The notes under the pieces are model-generated. The model had not been told where the DNA came from and made no database searches. It saw only the letters and a list, made by a program, of their open reading frames with translations. From Gaetbulibacter sp. S0825 (lineage in GTDB: Bacteria; Bacteroidota; Bacteroidia; Flavobacteriales; Flavobacteriaceae): a stretch of DNA of 64,000 nucleotides. Shown here piece after piece: positions 17,814 to 23,501 of this stretch (the stretch's first letter is position 1; each line of letters opens with the position of its first letter). The position numbers and the translations under genes are program-made. The stretch is from NCBI RefSeq assembly GCF_011777505.1, contig NZ_JAATJT010000001.1, positions 558,001 through 622,000 of the forward strand, in the 5' to 3' direction.

Positions 17814-19502
17814 TTATTTAATATCTCTCAATTTCAATTGTAAGGACACATTTCCATTCCAATGGTTTTCATCAACAGAATAGACTGCTTTAAAAGGTTT
17901 CTTATTAGAAATTATATCAAGCTTGTCCCCTAAACCAAAACCTATACAAACTAACTTTTCTTTTCCAGACTGAGTGACTGTTATTCGTAAGTGTTTATCA
18001 TCTTCACCTACGCATTTACCATAACCAGTATCTCTTAAGTTATTTGTCATAAAAATGGGTGTCATATTTCCTGGGCCAAAAGGTGCAAACTGCTTAATAA
18101 TTCGCCATAATTTATCATTTACTTGAGGTAAGTCTATTTGCATATCAACCTTAATCTCTGGTGTTAACAATGAGTTGTTAATTGTCTTTGAAACCTCATC
18201 TTCAAAAGCTTGTTTAAATACTTCGTAGTTTTCTTCTTTTAAAGTTAAGCCAGCAGCATATTTATGCCCTCCAAATTGTTCTATGTGTTCTGAGCAGGCT
18301 TCTAAAGCATTATATACATCAAAGCCTGAAACTGAACGCGCTGAAGCTGCTAACTTGTCGCCACTTTTTGTAAACACTAAGGTTGGTCTGTAATAGGTTT
18401 CTATCAATCGGGAGGCTACAATACCAATAACGCCTTTATGCCAAGTTTCATGGTAAACAACGGTAGTAAAGCGTTCCTGCTCACCTTGTTTATCAATTTG
18501 CTGAAGTGCTTCTTCTGTAATTCGTCTATCTGCCTCTCGTCTATCTGTGTTAAATTCTTCTATTTCAGCAGCGTATTCTTGCGCTTGCTCAAAATTAGTT
18601 TCGGTCAATAACGTAACTGCATAATTGCCATGTTTCATGCGTCCAGCAGCATTAATTCTTGGAGCAACGATAAACACCACATCTGTAATAGTAAGTTCTT
18701 CTTTTTTAACTTGATTAATTATTGCTTTGATTCCTGATCTTGGGCTAGAATTAATCACTTGTAAACCAAAATATGCTAAAGCTCTATTTTCACCTGTAAT
18801 TGGGACGATATCTGCACCAATTGCTGTTGCAACCAAGTCTAAATACTCGGACAATTCTTCAACAACTTTTCCTTCTTTTGAAGCCAATGCTTGTATGAGT
18901 TTAAAGCCAACACCACAACCGCACAATTCTTTATAAGGATAGTCACAATCATCACGTTTTGGGTCTAAAATAGCGACCGCTTCTGGTAATTTATTTCCTG
19001 GCCTGTGGTGGTCACAAATAATAAAATCTATGCCTTTCTCTTTTGCATAAGCGACTTTATCAATGGCTTTGACTCCGCAGTCTAAAGCAATAATAAGCGT
19101 AAAATCGTTATCATGGGCAAAATCGATACCTTTAAAAGACACGCCGTAACCTTCGTCATATCTGTCAGGAATATAAGTTGCAACATTATCTGTTCTTGTT
19201 TTTAAATAAGAAGACATCAAAGCTACCGAAGACGTTCCGTCTACATCGTAATCACCAAACACCAAAATATTCTCATTCTTAAAAAAAGCAGTTTCAATGC
19301 GCTCAACAGCTTTATCCATATCTTTCATCAAGAATGGATTGTGTAAATCACTTAAACTTGGTCTGAAAAAGGTTTTTGCCGCTTCATAAGTTTCAATTCC
19401 TCGTTGTAATAACAATGTTGCAACGATATCGTCAACTTGAAGTGCCTCTTTTAATAATACTACTTTCGCAGCTTCTGGTTTTGGCTTAAGCGTCCAACGC
19501 AT
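17814..19502 (-). CDS. recJ: Single-stranded-DNA-specific exonuclease RecJ
   Basis: A 562-aa DHH-family 5'-3' exonuclease for recombination and mismatch repair. Phosphoesterase motifs are visible: FGDYDVDGTS (about 82-91), LDCG, and CDHH near 165, with the DHHA1-type C-terminal region containing GGHKYAAGL. Length is typical. It is followed on the same strand by the MFS gene. Confidence 0.94.
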   Translation of the reverse strand: MRWTLKPKPEAAKVVLLKEALQVDDIVATLLLQRGIETYEAAKTFFRPSLSDLHNPFLMKDMDKAVERIETAFFKNENILVFGDYDVDGTSSVALMSSYLKTRTDNVATYIPDRYDEGYGVSFKGIDFAHDNDFTLIIALDCGVKAIDKVAYAKEKGIDFIICDHHRPGNKLPEAVAILDPKRDDCDYPYKELCGCGVGFKLIQALASKEGKVVEELSEYLDLVATAIGADIVPITGENRALAYFGLQVINSSPRSGIKAIINQVKKEELTITDVVFIVAPRINAAGRMKHGNYAVTLLTETNFEQAQEYAAEIEEFNTDRREADRRITEEALQQIDKQGEQERFTTVVYHETWHKGVIGIVASRLIETYYRPTLVFTKSGDKLAASARSVSGFDVYNALEACSEHIEQFGGHKYAAGLTLKEENYEVFKQAFEDEVSKTINNSLLTPEIKVDMQIDLPQVNDKLWRIIKQFAPFGPGNMTPIFMTNNLRDTGYGKCVGEDDKHLRITVTQSGKEKLVCIGFGLGDKLDIISNKKPFKAVYSVDENHWNGNVSLQLKLRDIK

Positions 19503-19523
19503 AAATTATTTTTGAATAAATTC

Positions 19524-19946
19524 TTATTTATTATGATAATGGATTTCAGTCTCTAACTTGGCAAACTGACGAAACATTTCCATCACGCCGCAGTACTTAT
19601 CAACTGAAAGGCCAACTGCTTTTTTTATTTTCTTCTTATTTAAATCTTTTCCATAAAAATGATAATCCAATTTCACCTTATGATAATACTTTGGGTGCTC
19701 CTCAGTTAATTCACCAGTTACATCCATTTTAAATTCATAATCAGTTACTTTCATCTTGTCAAGTACAGATATTACATCCAATCCTGTGCATCCAGCTAAA
19801 GCCGATAGCATTAGCGATTTAGGTGCTAATCCTGCACGCTTATCAGCGCCTTCAACTTTATCGTCAATTAAAAAAGTATTACCACTTGGGTTATCAGATT
19901 CAAAAGTCACTCCGTCTTTCCATTCTGTGGTGATTTTATTTATCAT
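19524..19946 (-). CDS. OsmC/Ohr-family peroxiredoxin-like protein
   Basis: A 140-aa OsmC-fold protein, expected to reduce organic hydroperoxides. Two conserved cysteines are visible: Cys53 (LAGCTGLD) and one in DKYCGVM near 118. ATG 19946 is preferred over a TTG two codons upstream. It is divergent from an AhpD-like gene, so the two may share an oxidative-stress role. Confidence 0.85.
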   Translation of the reverse strand: MINKITTEWKDGVTFESDNPSGNTFLIDDKVEGADKRAGLAPKSLMLSALAGCTGLDVISVLDKMKVTDYEFKMDVTGELTEEHPKYYHKVKLDYHFYGKDLNKKKIKKAVGLSVDKYCGVMEMFRQFAKLETEIHYHNK

Positions 19947-20000
19947 ATTCAAAGATTTTTCGTTTATTGTTACTTCAAAAATACCAATAAAAAAAAGACT

Positions 20001-20603
20001 ATGCCACTTGTAACACCATTATCCGCAGACCACGATTTAGAGACAAAAGAATTAGCAGAATTCTTTAACGAAACACTTGGCTTTTGTCCAAATTCGGTAT
20101 TGACTATGCAACGTCGTCCAGCCATTTCTAAGGCTTTCATTAACCTAAATAAAGCTGTAATGGCAAACGAAGGTCGTGTGACTTCAGCATTAAAACGCAT
20201 GATTGCTTGGGTAAGTAGCAACTCAACTGGTTGCAGATATTGTCAAGCGCATGCAATTCGTGCAGCTGAACGTTATGGTGCTGAACAAGAACAACTAGAT
20301 AACATATGGGAATACAGAACACATCCTGCTTTTAACGAAGCAGAACGTGCTGCTCTCGACTTTAGTTTAGCAGCAAGTCTAGTACCAAATGCTGTTAATG
20401 AAGATATTAAAAAACGACTACATGAGCATTGGACTGAAGGAGAAATTGTTGAAATGTTGGGAGTTATTTCACTTTTTGGTTACCTCAACCGATGGAACGA
20501 TAGTATGGGAACAAGCATTGAGGAAGGTGCTGTTGAAAGTGGTGAGCAATACTTAGGAAAACATGGTTGGAATGAAGGGAAACATGATGGGTCGCAATAT
20601 TAA
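20001..20603 (+). CDS. Carboxymuconolactone decarboxylase / AhpD-like protein
   Basis: A 200-aa all-helical protein with the peroxidase-related CxxC motif (Cys78-Arg-Tyr-Cys81, then His84 in CQAHAIRAAE), which in AhpD-like proteins supports thiol peroxidase or disulphide exchange. The OsmC gene starts 54 bases away in the opposite direction. An attenuator-like region begins right after its stop. Confidence 0.85.
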   Translation: MPLVTPLSADHDLETKELAEFFNETLGFCPNSVLTMQRRPAISKAFINLNKAVMANEGRVTSALKRMIAWVSSNSTGCRYCQAHAIRAAERYGAEQEQLDNIWEYRTHPAFNEAERAALDFSLAASLVPNAVNEDIKKRLHEHWTEGEIVEMLGVISLFGYLNRWNDSMGTSIEEGAVESGEQYLGKHGWNEGKHDGSQY

Positions 20604-20604
20604 A

Positions 20605-20637
20605 TTTGCTTTATATTAAATAAAAATCACATATTTG
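20605..20637 (+). promoter_or_regulatory. Promoter of leader unit 1
   Basis: TTTG (20605-20608), a 21-base spacer and CATATTTG (20630-20637, seven of eight matches to TAnnTTTG) form a Bacteroidota-type promoter. The predicted start is only a few bases before the leader ORF's ATG at 20647. Confidence 0.55.
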
Positions 20638-20646
20638 CAACAAGAA

Positions 20647-20763
20647 ATGAAAAACACAATAGTACATATTGCAACAAAATCACTGTTTTACCAGTGGGAT
20701 TATCGAGGAATGAATGAATTATTTCTACGACAAGGACGTTATGTATCTATTTTTAATCATTAA
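20647..20763 (+). CDS. Leader ORF 1 (38 aa) of an attenuator-like element
   Basis: A short ORF placed between a promoter and an intrinsic terminator. Its last third (...LRQGRYVSIFNH) carries the 5' arms of a possible antiterminator: GGACGT (20734-20739) pairs with GCGTCC (20803-20808), which is also the 5' arm of the terminator, and CTATTTTTA (20747-20755) pairs with TATAAATAG (20789-20797). It uses 18 different amino acids and lacks only Cys and Pro. Its end resembles that of leader ORF 2 (TRLRYFL). Translation is inferred, and the ATG may lie nearly at the transcript's 5' end. Confidence 0.45.
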   Translation: MKNTIVHIATKSLFYQWDYRGMNELFLRQGRYVSIFNH

Positions 20764-20829
20764 TAAGAGATGATTTAAACACAAAAACTATAAATAGTAC
20801 GAGCGTCCAAGAAATTGGACGCTTTTTTT
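20734..20829 (+). promoter_or_regulatory. Attenuator 1: antiterminator / terminator
   Basis: The terminator stem GCGTCC (20803-20808) / GGACGC (20817-20822) is followed by seven T. A competing upstream pairing, GGACGT with the terminator's 5' arm plus an 8-of-9 helix (20747-20755 with 20789-20797), would stop it forming. The competing 5' arms lie inside leader ORF 1, so a ribosome reaching the stop should favour termination. Confidence 0.55.
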
Positions 20830-20900
20830 ATGAAAAAAATCAAAGAATTTGAAAATAAATTTTAAAAACTAAAATATTAAGCATTGAAGAGTAAGCAACT

Positions 20901-20958
20901 GGGAGACAAACACTTGCGCACAAACTCAAGTATCCGTTAAAAAACGGACAGGAATCCC
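20901..20958 (+). ncRNA. Candidate three-way-junction RNA between the two attenuators
   Basis: Three helices can form: GGGA/TCCC (20901-20904 with 20955-20958), ACTTG/CAAGT (20912-20916 with 20927-20931) and TCCGTT/AACGGA (20933-20938 with 20943-20948). No known riboswitch was recognised. Helices are short, so the structure may be fortuitous. Confidence 0.35.
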
Positions 20959-21013
20959 TTTGTTTAAATTTAAATTTAACTAATTGATTTTCAGTAAATT
21001 AAATTACAAAATG

Positions 21014-21044
21014 TTTGTTTTTTTAAAAATAGTTTTCATCTTTG
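21014..21044 (+). promoter_or_regulatory. Promoter of leader unit 2 (TPR / tRNA array / slipin)
   Basis: TTTG (21014-21017), a 19-base spacer and CATCTTTG (21037-21044; seven of eight matches to TAnnTTTG) match the Bacteroidota promoter well. The leader begins about 55 bases before the ATG of leader ORF 2. No better promoter is seen between here and the tRNA array. Confidence 0.6.
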
Positions 21045-21101
21045 CATCGCAGTTTTAAACAACTACTGCAACAAAATATTAATAATTAAAAACAAGAAGC
21101 C

Positions 21102-21179
21102 ATGCTAAAATATATGATAGCATTACAACCTTTAAGTTATGACCTCGAGTCATTTACAAGGCTTCGGTATTTTCTGTAG
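21102..21179 (+). CDS. Leader ORF 2 (25 aa) of an attenuator-like element
   Basis: A 25-codon ORF preceded by AAGAAGCC. It has no run of one amino acid; it uses 14 different residues, among them nine of the ten specificities of the complete tRNA units downstream as I read them (Tyr, Asp, Pro, Glu, Met, Leu, Arg, Gln, Phe). Its codons 20-25 form the 5' side of the antiterminator, and its stop TAG lies in that hairpin's loop. This is classical leader-peptide geometry. Translation is inferred from position only. Confidence 0.55.
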   Translation: MLKYMIALQPLSYDLESFTRLRYFL

Positions 21180-21230
21180 ATAACTTTCCAGAAAAGAATC
21201 CGAAGCAAACAAACTGTTTCGGATTTTTTT
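21161..21230 (+). promoter_or_regulatory. Attenuator 2: antiterminator / terminator
   Basis: The terminator AATCCGAA (21197-21204) / TTCGGATT (21218-21225) runs into seven T (21224-21230). The competing antiterminator pairs GCTTCGG (21161-21167) with CCGAAGC (21200-21206) and TTTTCTG (21170-21176) with CAGAAAA (21189-21195), 14 pairs in all. The two cannot coexist, since both use bases 21200-21204. A ribosome finishing leader ORF 2 would cover the antiterminator's 5' arm and allow termination; stalling earlier, or no translation, would favour read-through. Confidence 0.7.
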
Positions 21231-21326
21231 ATTCCAAAATTTTAAGAGTACAACAATCTGATCAGTTTTAAGAGCATCATAAAAACATGCATTTAAGACA
21301 GTAATAATCTATTTAATAAAACGAAA

Positions 21327-21908
21327 ATGGAAACAAATTTATATAACAACTACTTATTTAAGGCAATTGAAAACTATCCATACGAATTGGAAAAGGCAAT
21401 TGAGGCATTAAACTATGCACTATCATACAACCCAAAAAGTGTTAAAGCGCTTTGCTTAATGGCGAGAATACAAAATGAACAATTAGGTGATTATGAGTTA
21501 GCAAAAGAGTATTACGAAAAAGCTTTGATGAGTCGTTTAGATATTCCAGATGTGTATCCAGACTATATAAGACTTTTAATAAATAATGAAGATTATGAAG
21601 AAGCTCAAAAATTAATTGACTTTGCTAGACAAGTAAAAGGAATTGATAAGGCTGGAATAGAACTTGCTCAAGCAAGCTTATTTGAAGCTAATTTAGAGTT
21701 TGATAAGGCTGGAAAATCTTTAAATGATGCAAAACTTTTAGGTATGAACAATGACTTTATTAATTATGTTGATGAAGTAATCTCTCGAGTTAATAAAAAA
21801 CTTAAAATTCAAAACAAAATAAATCAAGAGGCCGAAAACAAAAAAACTGAAACTGTAGACAAACCAGAGACAAGCTGGTTTCGTAATCGGTTGAATAATT
21901 TATTATAA
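21327..21908 (+). CDS. Tetratricopeptide-repeat protein upstream of the tRNA array
   Basis: A 193-aa soluble protein. TPR-like helix pairs are visible around residues 16-50 (EKAIEALNYALSYNPKSVKA) and 53-75 (DYELAKEYYEKALM), with two or three weaker repeats to about 150 and a charged tail ending WFRNRLNNLL. TPRs bind partner proteins; no catalytic motif is seen. The gene sits directly behind attenuator 2, and the first tRNA unit begins 46 bases after its stop, so expression probably requires read-through of that attenuator. A link to the tRNAs and the slipin gene is inferred from the shared unit. Confidence 0.75.
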   Translation: METNLYNNYLFKAIENYPYELEKAIEALNYALSYNPKSVKALCLMARIQNEQLGDYELAKEYYEKALMSRLDIPDVYPDYIRLLINNEDYEEAQKLIDFARQVKGIDKAGIELAQASLFEANLEFDKAGKSLNDAKLLGMNNDFINYVDEVISRVNKKLKIQNKINQEAENKKTETVDKPETSWFRNRLNNLL

Positions 21909-21925
21909 AAATGAAAGGAGTAATA

Positions 21926-21950
21926 AATCGGCAATCTTGTCTTGCCGATT
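21926..21950 (+). repeat. Perfect hairpin between the TPR gene and the first tRNA
   Basis: A 9-bp perfect stem (AATCGGCAA / TTGCCGATT) with a 7-nt loop sits five bases before the first tRNA acceptor strand. There is no T-run, so it looks like a processing or protective hairpin, not a terminator. Confidence 0.55.
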
Positions 21951-21954
21951 TAAT

Positions 21955-22038
21955 GGGAACTCGTCAACGTTGGAGAGTTGGTGCAGATTGTAAACCTGTT
22001 GCTTAAATGCTAAGAAAGTTCGAATCTTTCAGTTCCCA
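21955..22038 (+). tRNA. tRNA-Tyr(GTA)-like, array unit 1
   Basis: The acceptor stem is perfect (GGGAACT / AGTTCCC) with discriminator A. The D-stem CAAC/GTTG, anticodon loop TTGTAAA and T-arm GAAAG-TTCGAAT-CTTTC are present. A 14-nt variable region fits class II Tyr tRNAs. The anticodon stem ends in an A-C mismatch and the usual T8 is replaced by C. CCA is not encoded, as in the two normal tRNAs of this window. Confidence 0.8.
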
Positions 22039-22043
22039 CAAAT

Positions 22044-22116
22044 AGTATCGTAGCTCAATGGCTAGAGCGCTCGGTTGTCTCCCGAGAAGTTGCGAGTTCG
22101 AATCTCGTCGGTACTG
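22044..22116 (+). tRNA. tRNA-Asp(GTC)-like, array unit 2
   Basis: A complete cloverleaf: acceptor AGTATCG / CGGTACT, discriminator G (the Asp identity base), anticodon stem CTCGG / CCGAG, loop TTGTCTC. Position 37 is T, where tRNAs almost always have a purine (normal Asp loop TTGTCAC). Five bases, CAAAT, separate it from unit 1. Confidence 0.85.
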
Positions 22117-22121
22117 CAAAT

Positions 22122-22193
22122 CTGGGAGGATAACGATGGTTGTTTACTCGCTTTGGAAGTGAGAGGTTGTAGGTTCGAATCCTGCTTCTCAGA
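22122..22193 (+). tRNA. tRNA-Pro(TGG)-like, array unit 3
   Basis: Acceptor CTGGGAG / TTCTCAG with two G-T pairs, discriminator A, anticodon loop TTTGGAA (TGG), T-arm GTAGG-TTCGAAT-CCTGC. The D-arm is reduced to about three pairs (AAC / GTT), so folding may be weak. First base C fits Pro. Confidence 0.75.
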
Positions 22194-22200
22194 CAAAGCT

Positions 22201-22272
22201 GCTCTATGAGCATAGTGGTTAGTGCATCTGGTTTTCTCCCAGAAGACAAGGGTTCGATTCCCTTATAGAGTA
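22201..22272 (+). tRNA. tRNA-Glu(TTC)-like, array unit 4
   Basis: Acceptor GCTCTAT / ATAGAGT, anticodon stem TCTGG / CCAGA, loop TTTTCTC (TTC), T-arm AAGGG-TTCGATT-CCCTT, discriminator A. As in the Asp unit, position 37 is a pyrimidine (T), which is abnormal. Confidence 0.8.
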
Positions 22273-22277
22273 CAAAA

Positions 22278-22350
22278 TGAGATATAGCTTAATAGGTAGA
22301 GCATCGCTCTCATAAGGCGAGGGGTTTAGGTTCGATTCCTAATATCTCAA
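22278..22350 (+). tRNA. tRNA-Met/Ile2(CAT)-like, array unit 5
   Basis: Acceptor TGAGATA / TATCTCA is AT-rich but perfect; D-arm TAGCTTAATAGGTAGAGCA, anticodon loop CTCATAA (CAT), T-arm TTAGG-TTCGATT-CCTAA, discriminator A. It lacks the three G-C pairs of initiator tRNA, so it is elongator Met or a lysidine-type Ile tRNA. Confidence 0.82.
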
Positions 22351-22355
22351 CAAAT

Positions 22356-22428
22356 GCAGGAATGGCGAAACGGTAAACGCACTCGACTTAGAATCGAGAA
22401 ACTGGGAGTTCGAATCTCTCTTCCTGTA
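22356..22428 (+). tRNA. tRNA-Leu(TAG)-like with a short variable loop, array unit 6
   Basis: Acceptor GCAGGAA / TTCCTGT, D-arm TGGCGAAACGGTAAACGC of the Leu kind, anticodon loop CTTAGAA (TAG), T-arm GGGAG-TTCGAAT-CTCTC. Genuine bacterial tRNA-Leu has a long variable arm; this one has about five bases, so LeuRS may not charge it normally. Confidence 0.78.
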
Positions 22429-22432
22429 CGAT

Positions 22433-22506
22433 GCTCCACTAGCCCAATTGGAAGAGGCAACAGTTTTAAGCGCTGTTAAGTCCAAGTTCGAATCTTGGGT
22501 GGAGTA
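22433..22506 (+). tRNA. tRNA-Leu(TAA)-like with a short variable loop, array unit 7
   Basis: Acceptor GCTCCAC / GTGGAGT, anticodon stem ACAGT / GCTGT, loop TTTAAGC (TAA), T-arm CCAAG-TTCGAAT-CTTGG, discriminator A. Again no long variable arm, unlike normal tRNA-Leu. An alternative reading of the anticodon stem gives a 9-nt loop. Confidence 0.72.
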
Positions 22507-22512
22507 CAAAAT

Positions 22513-22584
22513 AAGCTTATGGTGTAATGGAAAGCATACAAGGCTACGAACCTTGGGGTATGGGTTCAAGTCCTATTAAGCTTA
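22513..22584 (+). tRNA. tRNA-Arg(ACG)-like, array unit 8
   Basis: Acceptor AAGCTTA / TAAGCTT (perfect, AT-rich), anticodon stem CAAGG / CCTTG, loop CTACGAA (ACG, which would need TadA deamination to inosine), T-arm ATGGG-TTCAAGT-CCTAT, discriminator A. Confidence 0.82.
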
Positions 22585-22590
22585 CAAAAA

Positions 22591-22661
22591 TAATCTGTGG
22601 TGTAATGGTAACACTCAAGATTTTGATTCTTGTATTATAGGTTCGAATCCTATCAGATTAT
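22591..22661 (+). tRNA. tRNA-Gln(TTG)-like, array unit 9
   Basis: Acceptor TAATCTG / CAGATTA with a T1-A72 pair typical of Gln, anticodon stem CAAGA / TCTTG, loop TTTTGAT (TTG), T-arm ATAGG-TTCGAAT-CCTAT. The discriminator is T rather than the G normal for Gln. Confidence 0.8.
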
Positions 22662-22669
22662 CTTAATAT

Positions 22670-22742
22670 GGAACAGTAGCAAAGTTGGTCAATGCAATGC
22701 ACTGAAAATGCAAAGATATAGGTTCGATTCCTGTCTGTTCCA
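22670..22742 (+). tRNA. tRNA-Phe(GAA)-like, array unit 10
   Basis: Acceptor GGAACAG / CTGTTCC, anticodon loop CTGAAAA (GAA) on a TGCA/TGCA stem with an A-A mismatch at its top, T-arm ATAGG-TTCGATT-CCTGT, discriminator A. The D-arm is irregular. Confidence 0.78.
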
Positions 22743-22759
22743 CACTAAAGTATCAAGCT

Positions 22760-22838
22760 AGTCTTGTTGAGTGTTTCGGTATAGCACTATTGCATAATAC
22801 GATGCAGAGATGTATTTCGTCTTATGTTCAACTAGACT
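22760..22838 (+). ncRNA. Three-way-junction RNA inside the tRNA array
   Basis: Between units 10 and 11 the sequence folds into three helices: P1 22760-22770 with 22828-22838 (10 of 11 pairs), a short P2 (GTG / CAC, 22771-22773 with 22785-22787), and P3 22793-22802 with 22817-22826 (CATAA and ACGA paired with TCGT and TTATG around one mismatch). It is not a tRNA and matches no family I recognise. It abuts a D-armless tRNA-like unit and may be an insertion in place of that unit's D-arm. Confidence 0.5.
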
Positions 22839-22840
22839 TG

Positions 22841-22902
22841 AAGGTTTGTTGATTACCAAAAATCAACTCAAGTTCGTGTGGGTTCGAATCCCACTGTCCT
22901 TA
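22841..22902 (+). tRNA. D-armless tRNA-like unit with CCA (Trp) in its loop, array unit 11
   Basis: A normal T-arm (GTGGG-TTCGAAT-CCCAC) is followed by TGTCCTT, which pairs with only AAGG of the 5' side. The anticodon-like hairpin GTTGATT / AATCAAC has a 6- to 8-nt loop with CCA at its centre. No D-arm can be found. It is degraded, or a deliberately minimal tRNA mimic. Confidence 0.5.
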
Positions 22903-22906
22903 TATA

Positions 22907-23006
22907 GGATATGGCGGAACGGAAGACGCGCTAGATTTTGGTTCTAGAGAACAGTTGACATTCTGTAAAATGTCCACAAGCACAGGTTCGATTCCTGTCG
23001 AGGTCA
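22907..23006 (+). tRNA. Leu-scaffold tRNA-like unit with anticodon TTG, array unit 12
   Basis: The D-arm and anticodon stem (TGGCGGAACGGAAGACGCG, then CTAGA / TCTAG) are of the tRNA-Leu type, but the loop is TTTTGGT, giving TTG (Gln). The long variable region carries a hairpin GACATT / AATGTC (22957-22974). The T-arm ACAGG-TTCGATT-CCTGT is good, while the acceptor (GGATATG with CGAGGTC) has two mismatches and several G-T pairs. Confidence 0.55.
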
Positions 23007-23015
23007 CTAAAGTTA

Positions 23016-23060
23016 GATCTCGTAGCTCAGTCTGGTTAGAGCACTACACTCATAATGTAG
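23016..23060 (+). pseudogene. 5' half of a tRNA-Met(CAT)
   Basis: Acceptor 5' strand, a consensus D-arm (TAGCTCAGTCTGGTTAGAGC) and the anticodon arm CTACA-CTCATAA-TGTAG are intact. The sequence then diverges; no T-arm or 3' acceptor strand is seen before the slipin gene. It is a true half-tRNA, not a poor match. Confidence 0.7.
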
Positions 23061-23099
23061 GTTGAAAAAGCCCATCATCTTTTAAAACTGATTACCAAC

Positions 23100-23116
23100 G
23101 CAGATTGTCACTCTGC
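23100..23116 (+). ncRNA. Free-standing Asp-type anticodon stem-loop
   Basis: GCAGA-TTGTCAC-TCTGC is a five-pair stem with the canonical Asp anticodon loop (GTC, A37), without acceptor or T-arm. Unlike array unit 2 it has the normal A at position 37. It may be a remnant of another tRNA or an anticodon mimic. Confidence 0.5.
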
Positions 23117-23501
23117 TCAAAAAAAAGACAAAAATAGTGAATAGCAAGTCAGCTTTAAAAACATTAGTGTTTAATAAAAGTAGTCTTGAAAGTGCTTTGA
23201 AATACTGATTTTTAATAGTAGACATTTTTACTGTTTTGTATTAAGAGAATTGTATTAATCTGAATATCGATTCATATTGTTGTCACAATACTTAACACCA
23301 ATTATAGACGCTATTAATATGAGTATTTCCGCACCAGAAAGATGATTTGCTTTCTACTATTTTAATGATGAAGAAAGTTTGAAAAATATACTTCAATTAA
23401 TAATGAACTCGTCATTATATGTTGAAGTTGGCAACCCTTCCGTTACAGGTTTTGCCGCGTCCATAGTGGACAAATTATATTGTTTAATTTAAAATTTAGA
23501 A
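23117..23501 (+). other. Structured non-coding leader before the slipin gene
   Basis: No ORF of note is seen in these 385 bases. Hairpins are AGAAAG / CTTTCT (23336-23341 with 23350-23355), a bulged GGCAACC / GGTTTTGCC (23430-23436 with 23448-23456) and GTCCA-TAG-TGGAC (23459-23471), the last ending 30 bases before the slipin ATG. No T-run or clear promoter is present, which fits continuous transcription from the array. Confidence 0.4.

Noticed and set aside
20830-20865. 11-codon ORF straight after attenuator 1's terminator
   Set aside because: Starts at the end of the T-run, is lysine-rich and very short; nothing supports translation.
21911-22006. 31-codon ORF overlapping array unit 1
   Set aside because: It runs through the acceptor, D and anticodon arms of the Tyr unit; an RNA explanation accounts for the sequence.
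22055-22249. Minus-strand ORF of 64 aa across array units 2-4
   Set aside because: It is antisense to well-formed tRNAs; motifs such as RIRTYNLSLPK are typical false proteins translated from tRNA complements.
22339-22569. Minus-strand ORF of 76 aa across array units 6-8
   Set aside because: Same reason: antisense to three tRNA units, no other support.
21955-23116. Array as a prophage tRNA cluster
   Set aside because: No phage structural, replication or integrase gene is near; the flanking genes are chromosomal and the only integrase is 25 kb away.
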